A stretch of 64,000 nt of DNA from positions 11,656,001-11,720,000 of the forward strand of contig NW_025408667.1 in NCBI RefSeq assembly GCF_020360975.1, read 5' to 3'. This DNA is from Hirsutella rhossiliensis (taxonomy: Eukaryota; Ascomycota; Sordariomycetes; Hypocreales; Ophiocordycipitaceae). Position numbers and translations under genes: made by a program. Below are positions 18,402 to 29,657 of the stretch, piece by piece. Each line of letters opens with the position of its first letter. Positions within the stretch are counted from its first letter, which is position 1. Under the pieces are notes generated by a model. That model was not told the DNA's origin and made no database searches. It saw only the letters and a list, made by a program, of their open reading frames with translations.

Positions 18402-20007
18402 ATGAAATATACAGAGTCTGACATTCACAGCGCCCTTGAGGCAATCGCCAATGGCGGATCCGCCAAGAAGGCTGCTCGCGATTGGGGCGTCCTGAGGCAA
18501 CTCTTTACAATCGCATGCATGGTCACGAATGCAGAAAGGATGCATTTTCTGCTCTTCAGAGGCTTTCAGACACAGGAAAAGCAACTTACCGAATGGATTC
18601 TCATTCAGGACGCCTTGGGCCTTCCTCCCACTCACTCGCAGATCAGGCAGTTCGCGCAGCGCATGCTCGCCGTCAAAGGAGACCACACACCGCTCGGAAA
18701 ACACTGGATGCAAGCATTTTTAAGACGAAATCCTGCAGTTCGGACCCAGAAGTGCCATCACAGAGACTCTGCGCGTGTCAACGGCGCTTCTACCGAGGTA
18801 ATTCGGCCTTGGTTCAACAATTTCTTCCTTCCCGAGATTCTGGCTATTAAGCCGGAGAACAGGTACAACATGGATGAAGCAGGCATCATGGAAGGACTTG
18901 GGGAGAATGGCCTGGTCGTTGGCAGTGCTGAAAAACGATCTGTACAAAAGAAGACGCCTGGTTCTCGGGTCTGGACGTCGTTCATCGAGTGCGTGTCCGC
19001 TGCCGGCACCTTCCTCCCTCCACTCGTCATTTTCAAGGGCAAATCGGTCCAGCAACAGTGGTTCCCAGAAGATCTCAGTACTTTTAGTGACTGGCAATTC
19101 ACTGCGACAAAGAACGGCTGGACTTCGGACCAAACTGCGGTGGAGTGGCTCGAAAAGGTGTTCATTCCAAGAACCCAGCCACCCGACCCTTCGGAGCGAA
19201 GACTGCTAGTATTGGACGGCCACGGAAGTCACGAGACGGTTGACTTCATGTATCTATGCTACCAGCATCAGATTCACCTTCTTTCTTACCTCCCCATACC
19301 TCTCATGTGCTGCAACCGCTCGATTTGTCTGTCTTCTCGCTCTTAAGCACTACTACCGCAAACAGGTCGGATTTCTCAGCCTCCTGACCGATTCAAGCCC
19401 AGTCGGCAAGCAAAACTTTCTTTCCTGCTACCAGAAAGCACGCGAGCAAGCGCTCACTGTGTCAAACATCAAGGGTGGCTGGAAAGCGACGGGTTTGTGG
19501 CCGGTGTCGATGGCGAAGCCACTTTGAGCCCTCTTCTGCTGGAGAACAGCAACAGACGCAAAAGAACGCGAAAAATGTGGCCAATGCATTCAATAGCCAC
19601 TTACCCACCAGTGACTGGCAATCAGACACATCCCAGATTGCGTGGTCGACCCCGAGGCGCTCGCAAGATCTGAAGGTTCAGGTAGTTCAATTCAACCAGC
19701 TAGACGACGACGTGCCCACGAAGAGATTGCTGTTCAGGAAGATCACAAAAAGGGTTTGACGAGAAGGATGGCCTTTTAGCAAAAGCTCAATTGCAGATTC
19801 AGGCACTGGAAACACAATTGGCGGCCGTCAAGCCGAAAAAGGAAGAGGGTGGTCACGAGCCCGAATTCGAGGTTCGCCAATATTGAGGCAATACGACGGG
19901 CGCAGGAGGAGGTGAACGCAGCTGAGAATGAAGAATCTGATGAAACCGAAGCTGAGGTTTCAGAAATAGGTGACGATTGTATCGTAGTGCACGGTGGTGG
20001 GCAGTGA
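18402..20007 (+). pseudogene. pogo-2 transposase with multiple frameshifts
   Basis: Start ATG at 18402 (MKYTESDIHSALEAIANGGS, psq HTH). A one-base loss near 18492 and a two-base loss near 18565 put about 25 residues of the HTH in another frame (PEATLYNRMHG readable there). Together the two losses remove exactly one codon. The frame then carries LPPTHSQIRQFAQRM (CENP-B-type HTH), NMDEAGIMEGLG (first Asp near 18872), VIFKGKSVQQQWFPED, VEWLEKVFIP and LLVLDGHGSH (second Asp near 19215). Further shifts near 19285 and 19345 move LPPHTSHVLQPLDLSVF (third Asp) and GKQNFLSCYQKAREQAL to other frames. The tail GDDCIVV is still readable near 19972. It is clearly inactive, although its ends look intact enough to be moved in trans. 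Confidence 0.9.
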
Positions 20008-20052
20008 GAAGGGATTGAATTAATGGTGTTGAAAATGGTCGTGATTTTTTTG

Positions 20053-20096
20053 GGGTGCCCAAAACAGGGGGGTGCCCATTTCTATGTGCAGGGACT
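20053..20096 (-). repeat. pogo-2 right terminal inverted repeat
   Basis: 44 bp, the exact inverted copy of the left end, followed by TA. Confidence 0.95.
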
Positions 20097-20479
20097 TATA
20101 GGCCAATCATCGAAGCATTTGACAAGTCTATTAATGATATCAAGACGTCGAAAGGATAAGATGGTGTCTACTATTTTCTACATATTGCGATACACCTGCT
20201 AATACATGATGGCTCCTCGATTTCGAGGTTTTGCTAACCAAGCAGGTGGTGCTGTTCACGTTTCTGCATCTATATGATCGCAAGCGATCATGCAGGACAG
20301 CCACGGCTCCGAGGCACACCGCCCAGTCGACCTGCTTTTCCACAAGCAGGTCCCTCGCCTCTCAGTCTGAGCCTCGTATAGCCCATCCAGTTTTCACCCG
20401 GACAATCTGCGGTATGCGTTCTATCCCTAGATCGAGGGTCTTAGCCACATGAATTCTAATGGCATGTCCCCGGTAGCCC

Positions 20480-22040
20480 CATGCTGGGGACTGGTCGTCG
20501 AGCTGCACGAAGACACGCAATGGCGATACGGGCAAAGCGATGCTCCAGAGGGTGCTGGAGGTGTTGGGAAAAATGGGCGGTGAGATTGGAAGATTGAAGA
20601 ATGCGATACACGAACAGGGCGACACCATTCGCGCCCAGGAAAGCTTGATCCGAGAGCTCCAGCTTCAAAGCAAGGATTCGCGCGAGGAGTTTGGTCGTGA
20701 GAGCAAGGATTCGCGAGAAGAGCTTCAGCACACAAAGGAGGAGCTCAGACAGATTCGAGCAGCTCGAAGCGTTAATACCGCAACAAAGTCGGTCAACAAC
20801 AGCTCTTGAGCCTTGTATGCGGGTGTTGCCCGATGAGCACCTTCGAATCTACCAGCGACATATGCTGCGCATAAACACGGACGTCATTACGTTCGTTCAG
20901 CCATACACTCTACTGCACAATCGACAAGTCACGAGTCGAAGACCAGAATAGAGGCAGAGCACAAAGTCAGATCCGGCGAGCCATTGAGGGCGAAATGAGG
21001 GCAAAGGGGGGCTATGAAGCATGGAGATGCGCGGCAGTCGCGAAAGATGTGCGGAATGCAGAACTTGTCAAGATTTGGTGCAGAGACGGAACCGAACTGC
21101 AGAGGGTCAAAAACGCCGTGCAGAAGACGCTGGTCGTGGAGCACGGGTCATGGGACACCGAGAATAGGCATCCAGACGACCCAGACTTTCAGGTGGTATC
21201 ACCCAGCCCGCATGCCCTGAATATCTAGTCGCTTCGGGCTCATCAGTTTCTCGTCCATCCCTGAGTCCTCTCTCGAAGGACGACCATGCCAATCCAAAAG
21301 ATATCGACTCTTGCCTGCTTTGGTCACGAGAGCTCCACGCTTATCCAGCTCCGGACGGGGAAGATAGGTCTTAACAGCTTTCTCTATCATAAGAACGTGT
21401 CCAGCGCGACGACACCCCTCTGCCGGTGCGGTGTCGGGGAAGAAACAGTGTTTCACGTCTTCCTCCGCTGCCCCCTACAAGCTGACAACCGCAGGCTCCT
21501 CCCAGCCGCCCTCCGCACTGACGCCGACCTCCGCGCGCTTCTTATGCGACCCGACACAGCCCCATCCCTCGTCCGATTGTTTCTCAACTTTCGGCCGATA
21601 CCCCACTACAAGGTAGCAGCAGATCTCGCAAGAAGCTGGTCTGCCCCACGAGCGGATGGAGAGTAGAAAGAGAGAACACGGTAGCCCCAATGGCGTCAAT
21701 CGCGCCCCGTGGGCGACTGACCGAACACCAGCGAGAAGAAATTCCTGAGAAAGGAGATATAAGCGGGATAGAGTTCTCCGTCGCGCCGCACGCGGGTTGA
21801 CGGCTATTCGGGTATAATGCGCCTACGGGACCTTAAGCCCCGGCTCAGTTTGGGACGGAGGTCCCCCACCTGCACCAGGCTGGCGGCTGCGACCGATCAT
21901 GCTTAACATCGCGACAACGGCCACCCGCGGGCCGAGGCAGATGAGAAGGTTGTATATAGGTCTTCCTCCCGGACCACCGGGTTTTTCCTATATTGGTAAC
22001 GGGTAGAGGCTCTGGATCTATAGGCTAGCTAGTGTAATAA
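20480..22040 (+). pseudogene. Internally deleted Tad-type LINE
   Basis: ORF1 part: a coiled coil (20540-20780, ESLIRELQLQSKDSREEF type) and then YCTIDKSRVEDQNRGRAQSQ from about 20905, EAWRCAAVAKDVRNAELVKI and a tail ending ALNI at 21228. These are the conserved blocks of fungal Tad-clade ORF1. ORF2 is represented only by its C-terminus (21286-21666): SSTLIQLRTGKIGLNSFLYH and the terminal finger CRCGVGEETVFHVFLRCP (C-x-C-x7-H-x4-C). Endonuclease, reverse transcriptase and RNase H are missing, so several kilobases were lost. A GC-rich 3' untranslated region with CCCCGG/CCGGACCACCGGG motifs runs to about 22040. Confidence 0.75.
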
Positions 22041-22049
22041 ACTACTTGT

Positions 22050-23355
22050 CACGTAATTGGCGTCACATCAGGGAGGTTTCCACAACGATCAAGAAGAAGA
22101 GTACACCACGAAGAGGCCAATTGACTGATGAGAGTAATCTGAGAATTATCTAAAGAACAAAGGGGAAGAAACGAATGCACACACGGTATACGGTGTTTTT
22201 ATGTTCGCCGTGCACGGACCCCTGCGATAGTTGGCACAACAACTATCGCGTAGCCGTTGGACGTGACACTACTGCTACGTTGCCTGCTTTGGTTCGAGAA
22301 CCCTGTCTTAAGGAGGATGAGCAAAAGCTGGCGCATAGATCAGGGACTGGATAACTTTTAATTTCTATCTAAAGAATAGAAGTTTATCTCTGTTACATAC
22401 GTCGATAGAAAAAGCAATGGTGCTGCTGCCGTGTCAGCCTGCTAGGCAGCAAGCATCATTGTGAATGAGCGTTCTGCTCTTAACATTAAGACGGCTATGG
22501 AACTCCGAGAACCCATCCCGATCCGACGGAAAATCAAAGCCCCGCCCTCATTTCTTTCTACATACTTCATCCTTCGCCCGGATTTCCATGAAACGTATCC
22601 TTTTTTAATGTGGTATTGCTGGTAACGTCGCACCCAAGTAATATTGGGGCAGGGCGCCACGCTACAGGTAGAAATTTTGACAAGTTTACGGCAGCGGCAC
22701 GAGTCACATGTCAGATCGGGCTGAGGGGTAATGAGGGATTTATTTACCCGACAGACGAATCGAACCGATTCACAGACGGAGCTATACAACTCTCCTCTGT
22801 AAAAATTCTTCCCCCGGAAGAGCTGTTAGTGGCTCGCTAACAGGGGGCCGAATTTGCAGGCCACCCGACCGCGCTTTTGCTGCCCGGGTCCATCGTGGCC
22901 CTAACAGCACAGGGGAAGACCTTAGGAGAGTTCATATTCCTCTGCAAAGCCGGTCTCGACAACACGTCCACTCGGACCTCACAGCTTCCTTCGGAACCAA
23001 GGAGCTGTGGGTATTGGAATGCCCGCCATTCTAAACAACGGTGGCTGGTTGCGCAGGTTTTTCTGCGTGAAGGCAAGCTGCACGACAGCCTCTGATTCCT
23101 TCGAGGGTTTTTCCCTGCCGCCGCTCCTGCGCTATTTCCATCGTCTGGTTACTGAGGCATGGACTGCGACAGCAGCGTTAGCGAGAGAGCGAGAGAACTC
23201 TGACCGGACAAAACCAAGGGTTGACCATTGTGGCAATCGCCACGCGCCTGGACGACCCGCTGACGGGCACCAGGCTCCGACACTGAGCGCCTTAGAGCCG
23301 ATGAAATGCTGGATGGACTTCGGGAAGGCTGGCTGCAGAGGATAGCCACGGACAC
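22050..23355. other. Spacer without recognised genes
   Basis: Frames of 60-115 codons on both strands lack known motifs. A perfect 10-bp hairpin lies at 22224-22249. Confidence 0.4.
22224..22249. repeat. Perfect 10-bp-stem hairpin
   Basis: GCGATAGTTG, 6-nt loop GCACAA, CAACTATCGC. No adjoining gene explains it. Confidence 0.6.
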
Positions 23356-23359
23356 TTGT

Positions 23360-23389
23360 TAAGCAAAGCTGTAAATTTGTGCTACGAAG
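23360..23389 (+). repeat. Left inverted repeat flanking Helitron-1
   Basis: Inverted match to 29336-29367 (30 of 32 positions, one 2-nt gap). Confidence 0.75.
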
Positions 23390-23794
23390 TGACGAAGTAC
23401 ACGCAGTGCGCAGATTCAGCTGTGCTTCTTTACTGAGGAAAAAGTGCGTTCCACTGTTTTGCTAGCCCAGCGTTTTGATTGGCCCTACTCACAATTTGCA
23501 GAACCATCATTGGTCAGATTTACCCAGAGTTTATCCGTGGGCAACGTTATGATTGGTCAGAGCTCATGTATACTGTACGCAGTAAATTTATTCACACCGT
23601 AAAGAGTGCTCCTGATTGGCCCAAAAAGTTTACCCGTGCCTTTGCCGTGGAGAGGCACCTTTGCCGCAACAGACGTCACACAGCGCGCGCCTTATATTAA
23701 TGCATTGTTGCATCTGGAGCTTGAGCTGTAGAAATGCCTGCTGTTGGCAAATATGATGCTAAGAATCACGCCGCAAGAATCGCGTGGCATGCAG

Positions 23795-23865
23795 CGCCGC
23801 AGGCGAAAAGCCCGCTGCAGGCGAAATGCCGGCCGCAGGCGTAGCCCCTGCAGGGCCCCCGCGCA
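23795..23865 (+). repeat. Short tandem GCAGGCGAAA repeats upstream of Helitron-1 Rep
   Basis: A unit of about 17-18 bp (GCCGCAGGCGAAAAGCC and variants) occurs about three times, followed by CCCCTGCAGGGCCCCC. Just upstream, 23480-23640 repeats the words GATTGGTC and TTTACCC. Confidence 0.5.
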
Positions 23866-24021
23866 GGGGAAAGTCCCAATTTACTCTTGAAAATTTCGAT
23901 TCTTGATATCCTTTGACATTGAACTTCTTTCGAATCCTTTGGCATTGTTTCCTTTGACGTTAGTCCTCCTTTCGAAATCTGGTAAATTAATCATCCAGAA
24001 AGTTGCCTATATGACATCTAT

Positions 24022-27000
24022 ATGCCGTCTCCGTCTCCTCCGAGGGATCCTCCTCCCACGGGGGCCCTTTCAGATCTACCCAATACCCTTCCCGATCGTC
24101 TTTGCATTCAATGCCACCAGTTCAAGCAAGACGATCAATTCATTCATCTGATTGACCCGTCTAGGCGCACTAGAAAATGTCTCCCAGTCGTCAGGTTTAT
24201 AATCGTGGTGTGCGTTTCTCCTTTTGCCTCCTTTCCCCCAATTTGTCTGCTAATCTTCCTTCACCTAGGCTCAACGCTTAATGGCAGCTACTCGAGGCCT
24301 TTCAGCGATCCACAAACGACATGCAAACGTGGATGTGCAGAGTCCAACGGCGCGTAGGCCTACAGCTACACAGACACCTTCAGCTCTGCCTGCTCTGCCT
24401 GTTCTGCAGCCTCGTCCTGCCCCGCCTCCGCTACGCCTACCTCCACTACAGCCTCGCACTCGGACCCCTAGGAGGTTCTTTCGTCGGGGCATTCGGCCAG
24501 AGGATAGTCCAGGCCATGCAAGGGCACACGCCCGCCAAGTTGCCATCAGTCGACATCATCGTATAGAGAGACGGCAAGGCCATGAGCCATCCGCAACGCA
24601 ACGCACCTCCCAGTTGCTTTCTATGCAGCCGGCCCCTTCGTCTCCCGTCCCTTCATTTCTTGCGCTCTCCATTCCGCGGTCAGCAACACATTCTCATCTC
24701 TCTTATCCGCAGTCAAGCAGCCCTTCTAACGTGTCGTCTCCAGCCTCTTCTGCTTTTGCAGCAGGCGATTTGAATCTGTCCCTGGTTCCTCGCATTGGCC
24801 TTTCTGTCCCTGCAAGCCTACAATCTATCCAAGGCAACGAGGCCGATGAAGACGTTCCTCCTTTGGACATCGTTGGGCCCTTTGCCGGCGATCTCAACGC
24901 ACAGGCCATTTCTCAGAGTGATCAGGACCTCCTTAATCTGTGGAACGACAGGCTTGAATCTGAGTCTCTTGAGTATTGCAGTCGATGCAAGGAGTCCTGG
25001 TTCAACCTGGTCCTTGTGAATGATGTCTGTTCTGCCTGCCGTCGTCGTGACGCCGATGGGAAAAGGCAGCCTCACGAACCTTTCCTCTTCTCCCAGGAAA
25101 ATAACCTGGATCTCGGCAGCGTTCCCAACGAGCTCCCAGAACTATCCCAAGTCGAGGAGATGCTCATTGCGCGGGTGCATGTCCACATCCAGGTTTTCCA
25201 GTACCGTGGCCAGCAGTATAAGTATCGTGGTCATGTCATTAACTTCTTACGGGATATTGGCCACGTCTATACGCAGCTTCCTCTTCTGCCGCGCGAATTG
25301 GACATCATCATACTACGCCCACGGGATTCAACGAACCAGCCACACGTCGTCCGGCAGTTTCGACGTCAATTCCGTGTTCGGCAAGGTCACATTCGCGTCT
25401 GGCTGGAGCACCTTCAACTTAACCACCCTGGCTATCGAGATATCATTATTGACGCTGAACGCCTAAGTCAGCTACCAAACGACGGTGATGTGGTTGATCA
25501 AATGCTTGCCGAGGAAGTCGCTGTGCCTGAGGGCGTGCAAGCAGAGCAACATCCTATAGAGCACCCTGACCCTGAGGCTGTTGAGAATGCTGATGCAGCT
25601 GGCATCGACGACTACGATGCAGCAGCAGTCCCAAACTTCATTGCAGCGCAGGCTGACCTTGAGCGTCTCCGGGCTCAGCTTGAGGATCACGAACCCGTAC
25701 CGCCCGAGCAGATCCCTCTGCGCCAGGCCCACATCGAGATGCCTAATATCCGATCTACGCCTCTCAATGAGTTCAATCGTTCCCAGCCTCTGCTGTCTCT
25801 CGCCTTTCCTACCCTTTACCCTACTGGGCAGGCAGACTTTGTGGCACCTCGTCAGAGGACAATTCGGTACGATGAGTATATCGCACACGCCGTGAGATAC
25901 CATGATGGTCGTTTTGCTAGGCATCCACGCTTTCGATATGTTGCTTTTAACACACTTATGCGGCAACAGGTTAACTCTCACAGTTCCTTCTTTGTGAAGA
26001 GGCCTGGCCTGCAGCAGCGAGTTGACATGGATGAATTACGCAATGCCTTTGAGGAAGATACCCGGAATCTCGCGCACTCCTGAGCTCTATTGTGCGCTTC
26101 TCAAGCAGCTTAAAAGGCACACGAGCTTACTGGGGCGGCCAGAGACATCAGCTTGAGGCCCTCGTCCACGGCCTTACCTGTCCTGGTGTCTTCCTCACCT
26201 TCTCAGCTGCTGATCTTCACTGGGATAGCCTCCAGAGACACATGCCGTCATATGTTGAATGGCGTGAGGCTGATAGCCGTGGTAAGGGTGCTATTGCGTT
26301 CCGGAATCTCCTTGAAAACCCTCATATCGCAGCATATCACTTTCACAGCCGTTTTACTAGCTTCCTTAAGATAGTATCGATGCCAAAGTTCAACATTACC
26401 GACTATTGGTTTCGCTACGAATGGCAGGCCCGTGGCAGCACGCATGTGCACGGCCTTTATTGGGTTAGGGATACACCAAAGCCTGATATGTCTCTCGAAG
26501 GCAAAGCTGAGTTTGCCCGGTTCTGGGCCCTTATGTCTCTGCCATTAACCCAGAGCCGCTTCGTGTGATGCAGCAAGGCGACGCAAATCCATTGGTACTA
26601 GTCCGACCGCCGCCTACTTTCCAGTTCCTCGCTGAGGTTGTTAATCGCGTACAACGCCATCGTTGTTCTGAGCTCTATTGCTTGCGACACCGCCGACTGC
26701 CTGACAACTCTCTGTCAAGGGAAAAGCTATGTCGATTCCACTTCCCTCGCGCCTCGCACCTCCTTTCATGCAGTTGTTAACTATCTCGGCAAGTACTGCT
26801 CTAAAGCTGAGAAGCAGACGGAGAGCTACCGCGACGTCGCCAGGGCCATCTTGCCTAGAGTCAATGCACGACAGGGTCTCGTCAGCTTCGTCGCCAAGTT
26901 CATGAACAAGCTTACGGCTGAGCGTGACTGGTCTGCTATGGAGATTAACCACCTGCTGCTCAGCCTACCACTCCAGCAAAGCACGAGGACTGTACGATCG

Positions 27001-29137
27001 GTTGACTGCCGCCCTCCTCAAGAGCAATGGCAGGCAGCTATTGTAGATGAAGCTGCTGATGGTATTCGGGCCTCAAGGAATATATATCAGAAATACCTCG
27101 CTCGCAACGATCAATGGGCGCAGTTGACCTACTTTGAGCTTCTCACCAAAGTTGACTTTACACGCCCGGCAGCCTGGCACTACTACAGCCGAGCCCCTGA
27201 CCGTGTGTTGAGCTATTTCCTCGGTACAAGGCCCTCCGCGGTAACGAGCAGTACGAGGACTTTTGTCGTGTCAAGTTGACCCTCCACCATCCTCATCGCG
27301 ACCCTCAGGAACTCAAAGAGGTAGATGGCGCCCTTTCGACACCTTCTCTGGGGCATACGACCATTGCTCTGCTGTCCACGACGTTCATCCAGACGACTAC
27401 TACGGGGACCTCCTCCTCCAGTCGAAGAGGAATTCCAGGAAGAACCGCGTAACGAGGAAGATGTTGCGGCTGAGGGTTGGGAAGAGCTTGCTGCAGTGCT
27501 TCCAAATCGTGGTCCAGATGAAGATGACATTGACTTACTGGGAATCGCGATTTTGACCTTGCTCACGATTGGCAGCCCTACATTGGCAAGTATCCGGATT
27601 TAGCCATTCTGGGGCATGACTATTGGAAGGAGCTTAAAGCTTCACACCCCCTAGGCAACAACCAAGATGATGTCCCTGATGGCCTCTTTGATCAGCTTAA
27701 CGTCGAGCAGCGCACTGTGTTTGACCTATTTACTCGACATCTTGAGAAGGCTCTCGACCCTCAACAGCCAAACCCGGCACCGCTCCTTGTGCAGGTAGAC
27801 GGAGAAGGTGGCACAGGTAAATCCTTTATGATCAGAGCGCTCTGTGCACGTCTTGGGCAGCTATCTCCAACCTGCTTCGCTCGGGCTGCCCCTACCGGTG
27901 TGGCTGCTAATGCAATTGGCGGCGTTACACTACACTCCTTCTACGACTCCTCTTACCAAATCTTCAACGGAGCTGCCGTTGCTAGGCCCTACAGACATTG
28001 CCAACCTACAGTCAAAGCTACGCAACCTCCGCTACCTCATTATCGACGAGAAGTCAATGATTGGCTTGCGTACTTTTGGCTACATTGATAGCCGCCTCCG
28101 ACAAATATTTCCCGAATATCAAGACACCTTTTCGGCGGCCGTAGCGTTTTGTCGCTCGGCGACTTCTACCAGCTTCCACCTGTTATGGAGAAGCCGCTCT
28201 TTACTACGTCTATGCTCACGGCTTTACCTGATATCAATGGCCGCAATGCCTACCTGGCATTCGACAAGACAGTTGTGTTACGACAAGTGTTGCGTCAGCA
28301 GGGCGAAGAGCAGGCTCCTTTTCGCACTGCTCTTCAGAGCCTACGTATAAATGCTCCTACTGTCCTAGACTGGGAGCTGCTCTGCACCCGCGTCCAGGCC
28401 AATCTGACCTTAGCCGAGGTTACGTGCTTTGACGGGGCAGTACGCATCTACACAACGAATGCCCAGGTCCGCGAGTTCAATAGGATCATATGGAACGCCT
28501 AGCTGTGCCTTGCATACAGGTTCGGGCAACAAATGTCGGTCCAAAAGCCGCCGAAGCTGACTCTATGACTGCTGGCAACTTACATAACCAGTTACCCATT
28601 TGCATTGGGGCAAGAGTTATGTTGACTGAGAACGTCTGGACTGATGTTAGCCTTGTTAATGGTGCACTGGGGACCATATATGACTTTGCCTATGAGGATC
28701 ACGTACAGGATCCTCAAGCTCATCATCCCTTTGTCATTATGGTCCGCTTCGATCGCTATACCGGCCCCCCTTATTTCGACGACCCTGAGCTAGCCAACGT
28801 CCAGCCTATCTTTCGCTCCTGGCGGGACTTCATCAAGGGTAGTATGCCCTGCTCTCGCACTCAGTTTCCCTTGACAATTGCATATAGCATCACTGTGCAC
28901 AAGGCACAGGGTGCTACGCTTGAATGGGTTGTTGCCGATATATCCCATCGCGATTTCCAGTCTGGCCTCACCTACGTCGCCGTCTCGCGCGCCAAGACGT
29001 TGAATGGCATCATGTTTGATGCGTCCTTTGATCTCAATGATATCCGGCGTCGCACGGATGGCTCTATGGCTGCTCGGGCTGCTGACGCTGCCCGGCGTGC
29101 TGGCCAGGTTGTGACTGCCCAGGAAGCATTGAATTGA
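24022..29137 (+). pseudogene. Helitron-1 Rep/helicase, heavily frameshifted
   Basis: Rolling-circle transposition protein. 24022-24200 gives a first zinc-finger-like part (CIQCHQFKQDD, RRTRKC). An intron probably ends at a CACCTAG near 24269. 24281-26083 carries a Pro-rich stretch, a CxxC...CxxC finger (YCSRCKESWF, CSACRRRD) and a DUF6570-like region. After a shift, 26092-26568 is the Helitron-like N domain with FLTFSAADLHWDSLQ and the HUH histidines in THVHGLYW. 26638-27279 holds the YLGKYCSKAE tyrosine pair. The PIF1-type helicase follows in pieces: GEGGTGKS (Walker A, 27801-27824), IIDEKSMIG (Walker B), GDFYQLPPV, ITVHKAQGATL and YVAVSRAKTL (about 28880-29005). At least six frameshifts and a deletion near 26770 make it dead. 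Confidence 0.88.
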
Positions 29138-29335
29138 CTGGTCATACATTCGCCTGCTTGCAGAAACTCTCAATGTGACAATTTGGCTCTCTTATGGGTC
29201 AGCAAAACGGGGATGGGGTTTTCTAACTGAGAGTCTGAGCCATTTGATCATATGCACAGGAGCGAACAGGAGCCTTTTGGATGACGATTAATAAGGGGAA
29301 TTGCTGGCTTGCTTGCAATCCTCTCCAAGCACAGC

Positions 29336-29367
29336 CTTCGTAGCACATAAATTTACAGCTTTGCTTA
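29336..29367 (-). repeat. Right inverted repeat flanking Helitron-1
   Basis: Inverted partner of 23360-23389. Confidence 0.75.
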
Positions 29368-29657
29368 CTCCTGTGACGGCGTATTCGGCGGCAACCCAGG
29401 TATCTTTTAACTAGGCCCTCAAGATTTTGATGAATGAATTGAATAAAGACTCATGATTTTTGATTCATCGAATTTGAAGACCTTACCCGATTCGGCTTCA
29501 TTCAATTCAAGGGTCCCGAGGCCGATTCGACTTCAAAATCTTCAAATATCAGCCCTATCTACGGGATAGGCGTTCGATTCGATAGATTTGTATCCCTGTA
29601 AGTGGCGATAGTAACAATCCAACGAGCGACATATTGGTAAGCGTCAAGCGACTTCTA

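Larger units (their letters stand above)
18249..20096 (+). mobile_element. pogo-2: pogo-type DNA transposon with perfect 44-bp inverted ends
   Basis: 1848 bp, starting AGTCCCTGCACATAG and ending in its exact complement. The inverted repeats (18249-18292, 20053-20096) match over 44 bp with no mismatch. TA lies at both sides (18247-18248, 20097-20098), the usual Tc1/pogo target. The element sits in the kinase reading frame. It codes for a broken DDE_1 transposase. Confidence 0.95.
17701..20159 (+). pseudogene. FunK1-type protein kinase, split by the pogo-2 element
   Basis: 17701-18248 encodes the C-lobe of a fungal-specific FunK1 kinase: LHRDVSENNI catalytic loop (HRD), the DLDLAKE replacement of DFG, GTMEFMAIEVL (activation-segment end), then YRHGLESFFYVLLWLCGR and a C-terminal GTPKDPEIL. 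The frame is broken off at a TA by pogo-2 (18249-20096) and resumes at 20099 with RPIIEAFDKSIND and a stop at 20157-20159. Removing the element and one TA restores a continuous frame. Upstream of 17701 two stops interrupt, and the N-lobe with the glycine-rich loop and catalytic lysine is not recognisable. The kinase was therefore decayed at its 5' end as well. Confidence 0.85.
23360..29367 (+). mobile_element. Helitron-1 region bounded by about 30-bp inverted repeats
   Basis: TAAGCAAAGCTGTAAATTT-GTGCTACGAAG at 23360-23389 is repeated inverted at 29336-29367 with a 2-nt indel. The repeat pair encloses a Rep/helicase coding region (24022-29137) and a hairpin-forming stretch near 29298-29320 (GGAATTGC...GCAATCC). 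Classical Helitrons lack inverted ends, but helentron/Helitron2-type elements have terminal inverted motifs and a 3' hairpin. These limits are therefore a hypothesis and other boundaries are possible. Confidence 0.5.

Noticed and set aside
22442..22789. Zn2Cys6 transcription factor suggested by CDSCRCRK on the minus strand
   Set aside because: Only three cysteines fall in plausible positions. The rest of the frame has no second Cys triplet, and no start or intron supports a gene.
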